Assembly (NCBI GenBank): GCA_963788015.1
Contig: CAWBEY010000005.1
Coordinates: forward strand, 434,001-498,000
DNA from: JBBRHH01 sp963788015
GTDB taxonomy: Bacteria; Planctomycetota; Phycisphaerae; Tepidisphaerales; Tepidisphaeraceae
Length of the DNA stretch: 64,000 nt
Direction of reading: 5' to 3'
This document shows positions 19,664 to 30,534 of the stretch, piece by piece; the first letter of the stretch is position 1; the number at the start of each line of letters is the position of its first letter. The notes below the pieces were generated by a model. The model was not told where the DNA came from. It was given only the letters and a program-made list of their open reading frames with translations, and did no database searches. The translations under genes and the position numbers were made by a program.

Positions 19664-20907
19664 GTGTCCCTCCGGCGGCTTATGCTCCGCATCATGCTCG
19701 CTGCACTGGCCGTCGCGGCCGTTGCGGGCGTGCTGGCGATGCTGCTCTCCACCGGGGCGGTGCTGATTCAGGTGCTGGGGACTGCGGTGATGACGGCCGT
19801 TGCGGCGGCCCTGATGATGAGTTGTTCGCTTCTGACGGACCGTGAGAAGGCGCGGACGGCGGGGTTGGTGGGGATGGCCGGGGTTGTAATCGAATTTATT
19901 CTGGGCCTGGTGGCCGTCTGGGGCGAGGGCCTGGTGCCTGACGGCGTCTACACGTCTTTGATTATTATTCCCTGCATCACGCCTCCCGCGATGTTTTACC
20001 TGCGGATGGCCGCCATCCCGAAAGGGCGGGTCGCGGGTTGGACTGGCGTAGGCGTTTGTGCCGTCGTCTTGGCGCTGGTGAGTATTCCCAGTTGGACAAG
20101 CCCGGACTGGAGTGGCTACAGCAACTGGTTGGGGACTTCGTTTGCCATCGGCGGTTTTGGAGTGTTGGCGTCCGCGAGCCTGGCGGGCGCGGGATACGAC
20201 CGGCGATACTGGCGCTACGTCGGGGTGCTCGCGGCAATCGTCGGCGCTATTGCAGGCACTGTCGGTATCTGGCGCGATATCCATTCAGGGGACATCCCCT
20301 TCTCGATCATCACGTGTGTCGCAATTTTGCTGGCCCATGCGAACCTTGTGGTGTTATGTCCGCTCAAACCAAACCGGCGCTGGCTGGCGTGGGGCACCAT
20401 TGCTGCCGCCATCCTGTGCGGCGTGTTGCTGGAGATCGTCCTTATTTCCAATGGGATCTCCGGGTTCACCAGCGACTCAGGACCGGATAGTTTGCTTGCT
20501 CGCGGTGGGGGCGCTTTGGGAATTGTGGCCGCGTGCGGATCATTGGCGTTGCTCGTGCTGGTCGTTCTTAATCGTAGGTCGGAGCACAAGCCGATCCTGG
20601 CGGTTTTCGAACAGTTTACGCTGATTTGTCCGGGTTGTAATCGCCAGCAGGTTTTCAAGGCCGGCGAAAGCCAGTGCCCGACGTGCCTGCTTCACATCAA
20701 GGCTACGTTCAGGGAACCGCGGTGCCCAAGTGCGGCTACCTGATTTTCATGCTCACCTCCGATCACTGCCCCGAATGCGGAACGCTGGTGCGCACCGGCA
20801 CTGGGGATCAACCCGCCTCGATATCCCCGTCATCCTCGAACCCCGCTGATGCCTCGGAAGCAATCGCGTCATCGGCTTCCGCTGGCACTCCACCGAAGCC
20901 GGTTTGA
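19664..20907 (+). CDS. Multi-pass membrane protein with C-terminal zinc ribbons (frameshifted)
   Basis: A protein of about 414 residues beginning at the GTG at 19664 behind a good ribosome site (gaaagggg). It has roughly eight hydrophobic helices and then a cytoplasmic tail with four cysteine pairs: CPGC, CPTC, CPKC and CPEC, two zinc ribbons. One C is missing from the run at 20725-20727; restoring it joins CPTC to CPKCGYL and CPECG. The last 50 residues are Ser/Ala-rich. I do not recognise a family. The 3' end overlaps the coding end of the convergent membrane protein by 100 bases. Confidence 0.68.
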
Positions 20908-22072
20908 TCGGAGGCGGTGACAATCACCTCTCGCCGCGACCGCGTCAGCAGCACTCCGAATCCCAGCATGACAAACGCTCCTGCAATCGAGGCAATGCCC
21001 CAGCCGCTGGCTGTCGTGGGTATTGTTTTACCGGCGATACGGCAGGCGTCGCGGACAAGGTGCTTGGTGCTTTCCCACATGATCGCCGGCGTGGGGCCCA
21101 ACATGGCCGAGGCCAGCAGTAGAGCTGCGGAGAGGACGAAGATCCGCTCGAGATGGAGCTTGTAAGCGTAGGCCGCCGCGGCCACTGTGGCCAACATCGT
21201 GATCCGCAGCGGCGACACCGCCAGACTTCCCCAATGGATCAATTCCGCGGGCCCGCCCGCCGCGCACAGGATCGCGAGCGACAGCAACGCCAGTTGGAAC
21301 CGCGCTACAATTGGCCTCTCCACGCGCAAGCGTGCGGCGGCGACCGCCAGGCCCAACCACACCGGCGAAAGATTGGCCACGTTGAACGGCACGTTGTGAA
21401 CCCAGGCTGCGCCGATCATGTGCATGAAAAGCGATCCAAAGGGCACAAGCGCGTAAGCGATGATCAGTCCTCTCTCGCCGCAGTCCTTGGAATGCCGCCG
21501 GCGGTCCACATCGCTCCGGCCAACACCGGCAACAACCCCGCCACCCACCACGCCCCATACACGATCCAGGGCGAAAGCTGCCCGGCATGTTGATTTGAAA
21601 TCTCTTTGAATGCGGCCGGCACGATCAGGATCATCGCTACTGGCGCCAGCACGACACCCATCACCCGCTTGCAATTCAACACCCCCAGCCCCCGCAGCAC
21701 CAACCAGATCTTCATCGCTCCCAGTAAAATAAGCAGAGCATTAACCCCCCAGCCCAGGCGCACGTTCGCGGTGGAAAGGTCGCCGTTCAGGAACGTGATG
21801 TCCGCCAGGAACAACCCCTGCAGCACCAGCACGATCCGGCCGTCGCGTCGAAAGATTGGCCGCCGCAAAAAGTGCAGCCCCAGCCCAATCAGCGCAAGCT
21901 CATAGACATTCACCGTTGCCAGCAGGACCAGCAGATGCCGCACGTCCGGGGTGTAGGCTTCGTTGGCCTTGCTCACCAGCTTGCATCCCACCAGCAGCAG
22001 CACCGCGCTCAGCAGGTAACAGGGATTTCGATCCACAACATACCGAAGCAACCGCTGGCTCTTCTGGCTCAT
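20808..22072 (-). CDS. Multi-pass membrane protein of unknown function (frameshifted)
   Basis: A protein of about 421 residues with many hydrophobic segments, for example LLSAVLLLVGCKLVSK, LLVLLATVNVYELALIGLGL, VMGVVLAPVAMILIVPAAF, RITMLATVAAAAYAY and FVLSAALLLASAMLG. The two halves lie in different frames that meet near 21470 in a GAGAGAG stretch; one added base joins TAGGIPRTAA to GLIIAYALVPFGSLF. An acidic tail (EADDAIASEASAGFEDDGD) ends it. No known family is recognised. It is transcribed away from the dehydrogenase at 22225 and toward the zinc-ribbon membrane protein. Confidence 0.65.
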
Positions 22073-22224
22073 TCACAACCTCCGTCATCTCATCAGTCGC
22101 TCTGGCCAGCGAAAAAACTACAGGGGAAGAGGTGAAAAAGAGCGCATCCGCAATCTGTGCTGGACATGCCTTCGACGACGGTTAGATTCACCCATTCAGG
22201 TCCATTCTCGAAACGAGGTTCTTC

Positions 22225-25200
22225 ATGTTGTTCCGCAAAGAGTTTTTCTCCGCCGCGCTCATGCTGCTCCTTCTTGGGACGTGCGGCTTCGCCGCCGACG
22301 AGAACAAGCCGATCAAACCGCCTGGCAAGGAGGGCAAGCCGCTGAACCTGGACTTTGAAGAGGGGACGCTGAAGGACTGGACCGCCACCGGCAATGCTTT
22401 CGAGCGTCAGCCGGTGCGGGGGGATCTGGTCTATCCTCGGCGGCATGACGTGCATTCGAAGCATCAGGGCGACTTTTGGATCGGCGGTTTTGAGGTGCTG
22501 GGGGATGATGCAATGGGGACGTTGACGTCGGCAGCGTTTAAGGCGGATCATCGGTGGGCAAGCTTTCTGTTCGCGGGGGGATCGTGGGCCGAGACGCGCG
22601 TGGAGTTGGTGACGGCGGATGACAACAAGGTTTTTTTCAAGACCAGCGGAAGGGAGACCGAAGAACTTCGGCCGGTGGTGGTCGATCTGGAGAAGGTGGC
22701 GGGTCGGGAGATTTTTATCCGGCTTGTGGATGAGCGCAAGGGGGCGTGGGGGCACGTGAACTTTGATGACTTTGAGTTTTACGATCATCGGCCGAAGCTC
22801 GGAGAATGAACTGACGCCGGCGCCGGCGCTGACGCCGGACCAGTTTAAGTATGCGGGAGTGACGCCGGAAAAGGCGGCGGAGATCATGACGCTGCCGGAG
22901 GGGTTCGAGGCGAAGCTGTTCGCGGGCGAGCCGGACGTAGTGCAGCCGATTGCATTTACTATTGATGCAAGGGGCAGGATCTGGGTGGTGGAGGGGATGA
23001 CGTATCCCGTGCGTGCGCCGGAGGGGAAGGGGCGGGATCGGATTCTGGTGTTGGAGGATGAGAAGGGGGATGGACATTTCACGAAACGCACGGTGTTCAT
23101 GGAGGGGCTGAATTTGGTGAGCGGGATCGAGGTAGGGTTTGGCGGGGTGTGGGTGGGGGCTGCGCCGTACTTGATGTTTATCCCGGCCGATATTGAGGCG
23201 GATGCGCCAAAGCCGGCCGGCGATGTGCAGATTCTGCTGGACGGATTTGGGCACCATGATACGCATGAGACGCTGAATACTTTTTGCTGGGGGCCGGATG
23301 GTTGGCTGTGGGGATGCCATGGCGTGTTCACGCAGTCGGATGTGGGCAAGCCGGGTGCGCCGGCCAACGAGCGCGTCCACATCAACGCCGGGGTTTGGCG
23401 GTATCATCCGATCAAGCACATATTCGAGCGGTTTGCGGAGGGGACGAGCAATCCGTGGGGCATCGACTTTGACGATCATGGCCAGTGCATTATCGAGGCG
23501 TGCGTGATCCCGCATTTGTGGCACATGATCGAAGGGGCGCACTATCAGCGGCAGGGGGGACAACACGACAACAAGTTTGTGTTCGATGATATCAAGACGA
23601 TCGCGGACCACGTGCATTACGCGGGCGGCGGCTCGCCTCATGCGGGGAATGGAAAGTCGTCGGCGGCGGGCGGGGGGCATGCGCATGCGGGGCTGATGTG
23701 TTATCTGGGTGGGAGCTGGCCGGCGGAGTACACGGGGCAGTTGTTCATGAACAACATTCACGGCGCGCGGATCAACGTGGATGTCGCGGAGGTGCAGGGG
23801 TCGGGCTATCGTAGGGCGGCACGGGAAGGATTTCATCCTGTTCAACGATCAGTGGAGCCAGATCATCAACCTGCGATATGACCAGGATGGGTCGATGTAC
23901 ATGATCGACTGGTACGACAAAAACCAGTGCCACAGCAACGACCCCAAGGCGCATGACCAGAGCAACGGCCGGATTTTTAAGATCGTGTACGGCGATACGA
24001 AGACGACGAAGGTGGATGTTGCGAAGCTGAGCGATGCGGAGCTGGTGAAGCTGCAGCTTCATAAGAACGACTGGTATGTACGAACGGCGCGGCGGGTGTT
24101 GCAGGAGCGGCAGGCGCAAGGGAAGTTGACGCCGGAGGCAAACAACGGGCTGCTTGAGATCTTGCGCGACAACCCCGAGGAGAGCCGCAAGCTGCGGGCG
24201 ATGTGGGCGCTGCATTGCACGGGCGGGCTGACACCTGCGCTGCTGCTGGAGCAGCTTCATAGCGAGCAGCCATACGTGGTGGCGTGGGCGATTCAGTTTT
24301 TGTGTGAGGAGAAGAGCCCATCGGCGGAGGCGGTGCGGGAGTTTGCGCGGCTGGCGAAGGAGAGCCCGTCGGCGGTGGTGCGGTTGTATCTCGCATCGGC
24401 ATTGCAGCGGACGCCGGCGGAGCAGCGGTGGGAGGTGATTAGTGGATTGCTATCCCATGCGGAGGATGCCGACGACCATAACCTGCCGCTGATGGACTGG
24501 TACGCGCTCGAGCCGCTGTGTGCGTTGGATGCGGATCGGGCGCTGGCGCTGGCGGCGCAATCGAAGTTGCCCCGCATGCTGTCGTTCGCGGTGCGGAGGA
24601 TCAGCAGCAATGAAGGAGAGGTGATTCCGCGGCTGGTGAAGGCGCTCTGGCGCGCTCAGGACACCGAGGCGGCAGGGGGAAATTCTGAAAGGGATTCGAG
24701 AGAGCCTGCGCGGCCAGCGGGCGGTGGCAATGCCGGCGGAGTGGAAGGAGATTGAACCGAAGCTGTGCAGAGCGCGGATGCGGGAGTGCGGGCGCAGGCG
24801 CGGGGGCTGGCGGTGACGTTTGGAAGCGCGGCTGCGATCGCCGGGGCGCGCAAGACGTTGAACGATCATGGCACGCCGGCTGGTGAACGGCTGGCGGCGC
24901 TGGATTCGCTGCTGGGGATCAAGGACGCGTCGCTCGCGCCGGTGCTTCAGGAGCTGTTGGCTGATGAACAGGTTCGGGGGGCGGCACTGCGCGGGTTGGC
25001 GGCGTATGACGACGCGAATACTGGTGGGGCGATCCTGAAACGGTACGGAAGCTTTGCCCCGCCGGAGCGCAAAGACGCACTGACGACACTGGCATCGCGC
25101 GCGGGTTGGGCGAAGGAACTGCTGGCGGCGGTGGCTTCGGGGACGGTGCAGGGCAAGGACGTGTCGGCCGATGTGGTGCGGCAACTGCGGTCGCTGAAAA

Positions 25201-25739
25201 ATGCGGAGCTGGATGCGGAAGTGGCGAAGGTGTGGGGGGTGGTGCGGGATAGCCCCGAGGAGAAGAAGGCGCGGATTGGGCAGTTGAAGACGTTGCTGAC
25301 GGCGAAGGGTGCGAGGCCGGATGATCTATCGCGCGGCCGGCGGTTGTTCAGCAATAACTGCCAGCAGTGCCACTCGCTGTATGAAACAGGCGGGCATGTT
25401 GGGCCGGATTTGACGGGGTCGAATCGGGCGGACCTGGATTATCTGCTGGAGAACGTGGTGGACCCCAACGCGGTGATTCCCAATGATTATCGTACAACGG
25501 AGATTGAGACGAAGGATGGCCGGCTGGTGCTGGGGATCGTGAAGCGGGAGGACGAGAGATCGCTGACGATCGTGATGCCCAATGAGGACCTTGTTTTGCC
25601 GAAGGGTGAGATCAAGGAGCGATCGCTGCGGGCGATGTCGATGATGCCCGAGGGGCTTCTGGACAGCCTGCCGGAGCAGGACATTCGCGATTTGGTGGCG
25701 TATCTGCGCGGGAAGGCGCAGGTGCCGATGGCGCCGTAA
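22225..25739 (+). CDS. PVC-type membrane-bound dehydrogenase/HEAT/cytochrome c protein (four frameshifts)
   Basis: A large secreted protein of about 1,170 residues with the arrangement found widely in planctomycetes. A signal peptide (ALMLLLLGTCGFAADE) is followed by a beta-sandwich domain (to about 190), a beta-propeller of the PVC membrane-bound dehydrogenase type (LPEGFEAKLFAGEPDVVQP, GRIWVVEGMTYP, HETLNTFCWGPDGWLWG, GGGHAHAGLM, DWYDKNQCHSNDPKAHDQ), HEAT-like repeats, and a terminal cytochrome c domain with NNCQQCHS (CxxCH) and HVGPDLTG. Frame changes lie near 22798, 23810, 24677 and 24764. Such proteins are thought to oxidise substrates in the periplasm and pass electrons through the haem; substrate unknown. 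Confidence 0.85.
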
Positions 25740-25751
25740 GTGGTGTGCGGT

Positions 25752-26734
25752 TTAGACGATCTGGTCGATCAGGTCTTCGCCTATTTCAAATCGGCCGAGG
25801 TTGCTGAGGAAGTGTTTAACGAGGCGCTGGAATTCGTTGGCGTGGCCGCCGGCGGTGTGGGGGGTGATGTAGCAGTTGGGGGCTTTCCAGAGGCGGTGGT
25901 GGGGAGGAAGAGGCTCGGGGTCGGTGACGTCGAGATAGGCGGCGGCGAGGTGGCCGGATTCGAGGGCGGCGATGAGGGCGTCCTGATCGACCGTTGAGCC
26001 GCGGCCGACGTTGTAGAAGATGGCACCGGGCTTGATGTCGGCGATGCGGGCGGCGCTGACAAACTGCTGGGTTTCCCGGCCGCCGGGCAGGATGTTGAGG
26101 ACGTGATCGGCGTAGGGGAGCACGTGGGGAAGCTCGGATTCAGTAACAGTGCGGATCGGTTCGTCGCCCTTCAACTGACGGCGGACGGCGATGAGGTTCA
26201 GGCGCAGCGGGACCAGGAAATCGCAGAGGCGTCGGGCGATGGCGCCGTAGCCGAGCAGCACGGCGGTTTGGCCTGAGAGGAGGTGGGAGTTTTTTCGGAT
26301 GTCGTCGGAAGGCCAGTCGCGGGTATTGCATTGCACATCGAAGGAGCGGGGGAGTTGGCGGGCGAGGGTCAGGATCATCGCCAGCAGGTGCTCGGCGCAC
26401 GGCTCGTCGTAGACGCTGGAACTGTTGGTGAGAATGGCTCTGCGCTTCTGCAGGGCGTGGCGAAAGTCCGCGAAGACATAGCGTTCGTAGCCGGCGCTGG
26501 TGAGGTGAATCCAGCGGAGGTTGGGCAGGTCCATGGCGGCATAAGGATCGGGCTGACCAAAGGCGATGTCGGCCTGGGCGAGGGAAGGGATCGGCCGCCG
26601 TATGGGCAAGGTTCGAAGCCGTGCGCGTTTCGGCAAGGACAAGCTTGTGCCGGCCCGAGGCCTTCGCGCAGAAGCTCGAAGGCCGGCTCGGGGAAGGCCA
26701 TGTTGCACCAGATGCGCAAGGGGGTGGTGGTCAT
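25752..26734 (-). CDS. D-2-hydroxyacid dehydrogenase (frameshifted near N-terminus)
   Basis: An NAD-dependent 2-hydroxyacid dehydrogenase of about 326 residues. The nucleotide-binding loop is TAVLLGYGAIARRL; the catalytic Arg lies in NVGRGSTVDQDAL, the Glu in DPEPLPPHHRLW and the His in YITPHTAGGHA. The first 35 residues (MTTTPLRIWCNMAFPEPAFEL) lie in another frame; extra bases near 26651 and 26586 account for it, giving HKLVLAETRTASN between them. Substrate (glyoxylate, phosphoglycerate or other) cannot be assigned. It converges with the dehydrogenase/cytochrome gene, 12 bases apart. Confidence 0.83.
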
Positions 26735-26810
26735 GCGATTAGAGATACTCGTTTGCAGCGGTGTGGGGAAGTATGATTGCGGGCGGTCGCGATCCTTGCG
26801 GAGCTGATGA

Positions 26811-28921
26811 ATGAATGCCATGCCGGTCCTTCTGGTGGTTTTGTGCGTGCTGGCGATTGCCTATCGCTATTACAGCGCGTTTCTGGCAGCGCGGGTCGCG
26901 ACGTTGGATGATTTGCGAAAGACGCCGGCCGTGCGGCTTAACGATGGGCAGAACTATCATCCCACCAACAAGTGGGTGCTGTTTGGGCATCACTTCGCGG
27001 CCATTAGCGGCGCGGGGCCGCTCATCGGGCCGGTGCTGGCGGCGCAGTTTGGATATTTGCCGGGGCTGATCTGGATTGTGGTGGGGGTGTGCCTTGGGGG
27101 CGCGGTGCAGGATTTTCTGGTGCTGGTGGCGAGCATGCGGCGCGGGGGAAAGAGCCTGGGGCAGATTGCGTATGACGAGATTGGAAAGGTGGCGGGAACG
27201 GCCGCCATTGCGGCGATATTGTTCATCATCGTGATCGCGCTGGCTGGGCTTGGGGAAGGTGGTGGTAAAGGCGCTGGGGGAGAGAACGTGAAGTTTCCTT
27301 CGAAGAGTGCGCTGGTGGTGCAAGGCGGTGTGCCGGAGCGGAATGCGCAGGGGATTTATCGGATGCCGGGGGGTGCGCGGCTGGAGTGGAACGCTCAGCA
27401 GTCTTTCATGACGATCAACGAAAGTTTCGTCATGAAGACGCCGGAGGCGATGGCGTGGACGGCGAGCAGCGACGGAGCATTCGCGGCCACAATTCCGCCG
27501 GGGTCTATGCGGATCATGCCGGGGAGTTCGTGGGGCACGTTTACCATTGCCTGCACGATTCCGATCGCGCTGTTCGTGGGCGTTTACATGTATCGCATTC
27601 GCAAGGGGCGGGTGGTGGAGGCGTCGGTGATTGGGGGAGTGCTGACGCTGGTGGCGACGGTGGCGGGCGGGTATATCGCGCAGCATAAGCTTGGGTCGGC
27701 CTTCAATCTGACTGCCGGTCAGGTGACGGTGGCCATGGCGGTATATGGATTCATTGCAGCCGTGTTGCCGGTGTGGGTCCTCCTGTGCCCGCGGGATTAT
27801 TTGTCGAGCTTTCTGAAGATTGGGACAATCGGGCTGCTGGTAGTTGGAACGCTGATCGCCAACCCAAAGCTGCAGGCGCCGGCGCTGAACACGGCGTTCT
27901 TTGGCGGCGGGCCGGTGGTGACGGGGAAGATCTTTCCGTTTTTGTTCATCACCATCATGTGCGGGGCGATCAGCGGGTTTCATGCGCTGGTGAGCAGCGG
28001 AACCACGCCCAAGATGATCCCGAAGGAAAGTCGGATGCCCGCACGATCGGCTATGGGGCGATGCTGATTGAGGGGCTGGTGGGCGTGGTGGCGATGATCG
28101 CGGCGTCGACGCTGCCGCCGGCCGACTACTATGCGATGAACATCGACCTGGAGAAGGCGCCGGGATATCACGATCAGCTCACGAAGATTGGCGCGGGGGT
28201 GGATCATCTGAATGTGTATGAGGAGCGCACCGAGGAGTCGCTGCGCGGCCGGACGGGCGGGGGCGTGACGCTGGCGGTGGGGATGGCGCACATTTTCGAT
28301 CAGGCGGCCGGGCGGTTTGCTTCCAGCCTGGAGTGGCTTTGGAAATACTGGTACCACTTCGCGATCATGTTCGAGGCGCTGTTTATTCTCACCACCATTG
28401 ATACCGGAACGCGCATCGGGCGGTTTTTGCTGCAGGAGGTGGCCGGGAAAATTCATCCGAAGCTGGGGCGTGCGGATTGGTGGCCGGGCGCGATTGTGAG
28501 CACGCTGCTGATCGTGGCGGGGTGGAGTTACTTCATCGACGCCAAGAGTTTCGCGTCGATCTGGAAGATGTTTGGCGTGGCCAACCAGATGCTGGTGGTG
28601 ATTGCGCTGTCGGTGGTGTCGGTGGTGCTGGTGAACGAGGGGAAGATGCGCTACGTGTGGGTGACGCTGGTGCCGCTGGGGGTGGTGCTGATCACGACGA
28701 CCACGGCGGCGACCGAGATGCTGCTGGCGAACTTCAACACGCTGGTGACGCAATTGGGGAAGGCGGGCGCGAAGGATTGGGGAATGATTACCGGCCAGTT
28801 GATTGAAGCCGGGCTGACGGCGGCGATGCTGATTTGCGCGATGATCGTGATCGCGGCCGGCGCGGCGCGGGTTTGGCTGCGCAACAACCGCGGACAGGTG
28901 GCGGTTCGCGGTGGCCGGTGA
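26811..28921 (+). CDS. cstA: Carbon starvation protein CstA family peptide transporter (frameshifted)
   Basis: A CstA-family inner-membrane transporter, implicated in peptide or pyruvate uptake. Family motifs are clear: YHPTNKWVLFGHHFAAISGAGP, GCLGG-type VCLGGAVQDFLVL, SSGTTPKMI-KESDARTIGYGAM, and IDTGTRIGRFLLQE, with about 15 hydrophobic helices and a length near 700 residues. A compensating pair of indels (27252-27255 and 27276-27280) scrambles a short stretch; repaired it reads GLGKVVVKALGGENVKF. Near 28028 another shift restores KESDAR. A long hydrophilic loop (about 155-235) is larger than in E. coli CstA. Starts at 26811 or 26817. Confidence 0.9.
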
Positions 28922-28960
28922 ACGGGTATAACATCAACGCAATACTTTCAGGAGGAATCC

Positions 28961-29741
28961 ATGGCTTATCACGGGTTTGATATCAGCGGCAAGGTGTGTC
29001 TGGTGACGGGTGGCACGAGCGGGATTGGCCGGGCGATTGCGCTGGGGTTTGCGCAGGCCGGGGCGAAGGTGGTGGCCGGTTCGACGAATCCGGAAAAAGT
29101 CACGGCGATGGAGAAGGAGCTGGGAGAGGGACATGCGGGGGTGCAGATGGATGTGGGAGACGCGCAAAGCGTGAAGTCGGCGGTTGAGTTTGCGATTAAG
29201 AAGTTTGGGCGGATTGATGTGCTGGTGAACGCGGCCGGAGTGACGAAGCTAACGCCGTCGCTGGAGCTTGCGCAGGAGGACTTCGAGCGGATCCTGCGGA
29301 TTAATCTGACAGGGACTTTTTTGGCCTGTCAGGCCGTGGCGCGGGTGATGAAAGAGCAGTCGCCCGATGCGCAGGGGTTGCGGGGGGCGATAGTAAACAT
29401 CGCTTCGTTGTCGTCGTTTGTCGGGCTGACACGGGCGCTGGCGTATGGGTGCTCAAAGGCGGCCGTGATGCACCTCACGCAGAGTTTGGCCAACGAGTGG
29501 GCGGAGTTGGGGATTCGGGTGAATGCGATTGCGCCGGGGGTATTTCCGACCGAGCTGAACCGGAAGCTGATTGAAGGAACGCCCCGCGGGGAGTGGTTTA
29601 AGAAGCACACGCCGATGGGTCGGTTTGGGAATACGGAAGAGCTGGTGGGCGGCGGCCATTTATCTGGCGTCGCCATCGGCCAGCTTTACTACCGGGGAGA
29701 CGATCAAGGTGGATGGGGGGTATCTGGCGAAGGGGGTGTAG
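28961..29741 (+). CDS. Short-chain dehydrogenase/reductase (frameshifted at its end)
   Basis: An SDR of about 260 residues. The cofactor loop is TGGTSGIGRA, the structural motif NAAG, the catalytic Ser in IASLSS and Tyr/Lys in YGCSKAA. One extra G around 29648-29655 throws off the end; removing it gives VGAAIYLASPSASFTTGETIKVDGGYL and a stop at 29741, the canonical SDR C-terminus. A strong ribosome site (caggagga, six bases before the ATG) fixes the start at 28961. Most like gluconate/3-oxoacyl-type reductases, but the substrate is unknown. Confidence 0.87.
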
Positions 29742-29791
29742 GCGAATGAAGTTCCGACTGCGGCTATACTATCTCGGCATGAGGTGATGAA

Positions 29792-30073
29792 ATGCTCATG
29801 GCGACGGAACATTTATACATTGTGCGCGACGATGCGATGCTGAGCGGTGAGCCCATCATCAAAGGAACCCGCACGCCGGTGCGCGCCATTGTAGAGAACT
29901 GGCGGATGGGCGTTGCGCCCGAAGAGATCCCGGTTCACCTGCCTCATCTGACGCTGTCACAGGTGTTCGATGCGTTGAGCTATTTTGCGGATCACGAGGA
30001 TGAGATTCTTGGTCACATCCATCGGAACCGCATCCCGGATCGGCTGATTGACTCGCGCGTGAAGGACATTTGA
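29792..30073 (+). CDS. DUF433 family protein, putative antitoxin
   Basis: A 93-residue DUF433 protein. The core GEPIIKGTRTPVRAIVENW, followed by LPHLTLSQVFDALSYFADH, is the family's helix-turn-helix-like fold. DUF433 genes usually precede a DUF5615 PIN-like gene, and this one does, with stop and start overlapping by four bases. The pair is often described as a VapBC-like toxin-antitoxin module; antitoxin function is inferred. A ribosome site (gaggtga) lies just before the ATG. Confidence 0.85.
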   Translation: MLMATEHLYIVRDDAMLSGEPIIKGTRTPVRAIVENWRMGVAPEEIPVHLPHLTLSQVFDALSYFADHEDEILGHIHRNRIPDRLIDSRVKDI

Positions 30074-30417
30074 GCAGGTTATTCATTCAACTTTATCTGG
30101 ATGAGGACGTCAGCGCGCTCATTGCGACGTTGCTGCGCCGACGAGGGTTTGATGTCACGACCACGCAGGATGCCGGGCGGCCGGGGGCGGACGATGCTAC
30201 GCAATTGGCTTACGCAGCGGGAGTGCAACGCGCTTTGGTGACGCATAACCACGGAGACTTCGAAAAGCTTGCGCGTCAGTATGTCATCGAGGGCAACATC
30301 CACGCCGGGATTTTCATTGCTTATCGACGCTCGCCTCATCAAATAGCGGCTCGTTTGTTGATGCTGCTCAACCAGATGACGGCCGATGAGATGGATAATC
30401 AGGTGCTTTATCTTTAG
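30070..30417 (+). CDS. DUF5615 PIN-like protein, putative toxin
   Basis: A 115-residue PIN-like protein starting at the TTG at 30070, translationally coupled to the DUF433 gene. Acidic residues expected to bind metal are in FIQLYLDEDVS (Asp/Glu/Asp), GRPGADDATQLAYA and VTHNHGDF. This is the reduced Mut7-C/DUF5615 version of the PIN domain, found mostly with DUF433 partners. Ribonuclease activity is inferred from the family. It is intact. Confidence 0.85.
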   Translation: MSRLFIQLYLDEDVSALIATLLRRRGFDVTTTQDAGRPGADDATQLAYAAGVQRALVTHNHGDFEKLARQYVIEGNIHAGIFIAYRRSPHQIAARLLMLLNQMTADEMDNQVLYL

Positions 30418-30534
30418 GCGGTGCAGGGGGACTCTCTTTTCCGTTTATGAATTGGCGGAAACCTTTTCTGCCTATCTGCGTCAGACGACCAGCGACACCT
30501 CCGATGACGGACGATGAATTTGAGAGGATTTCCA

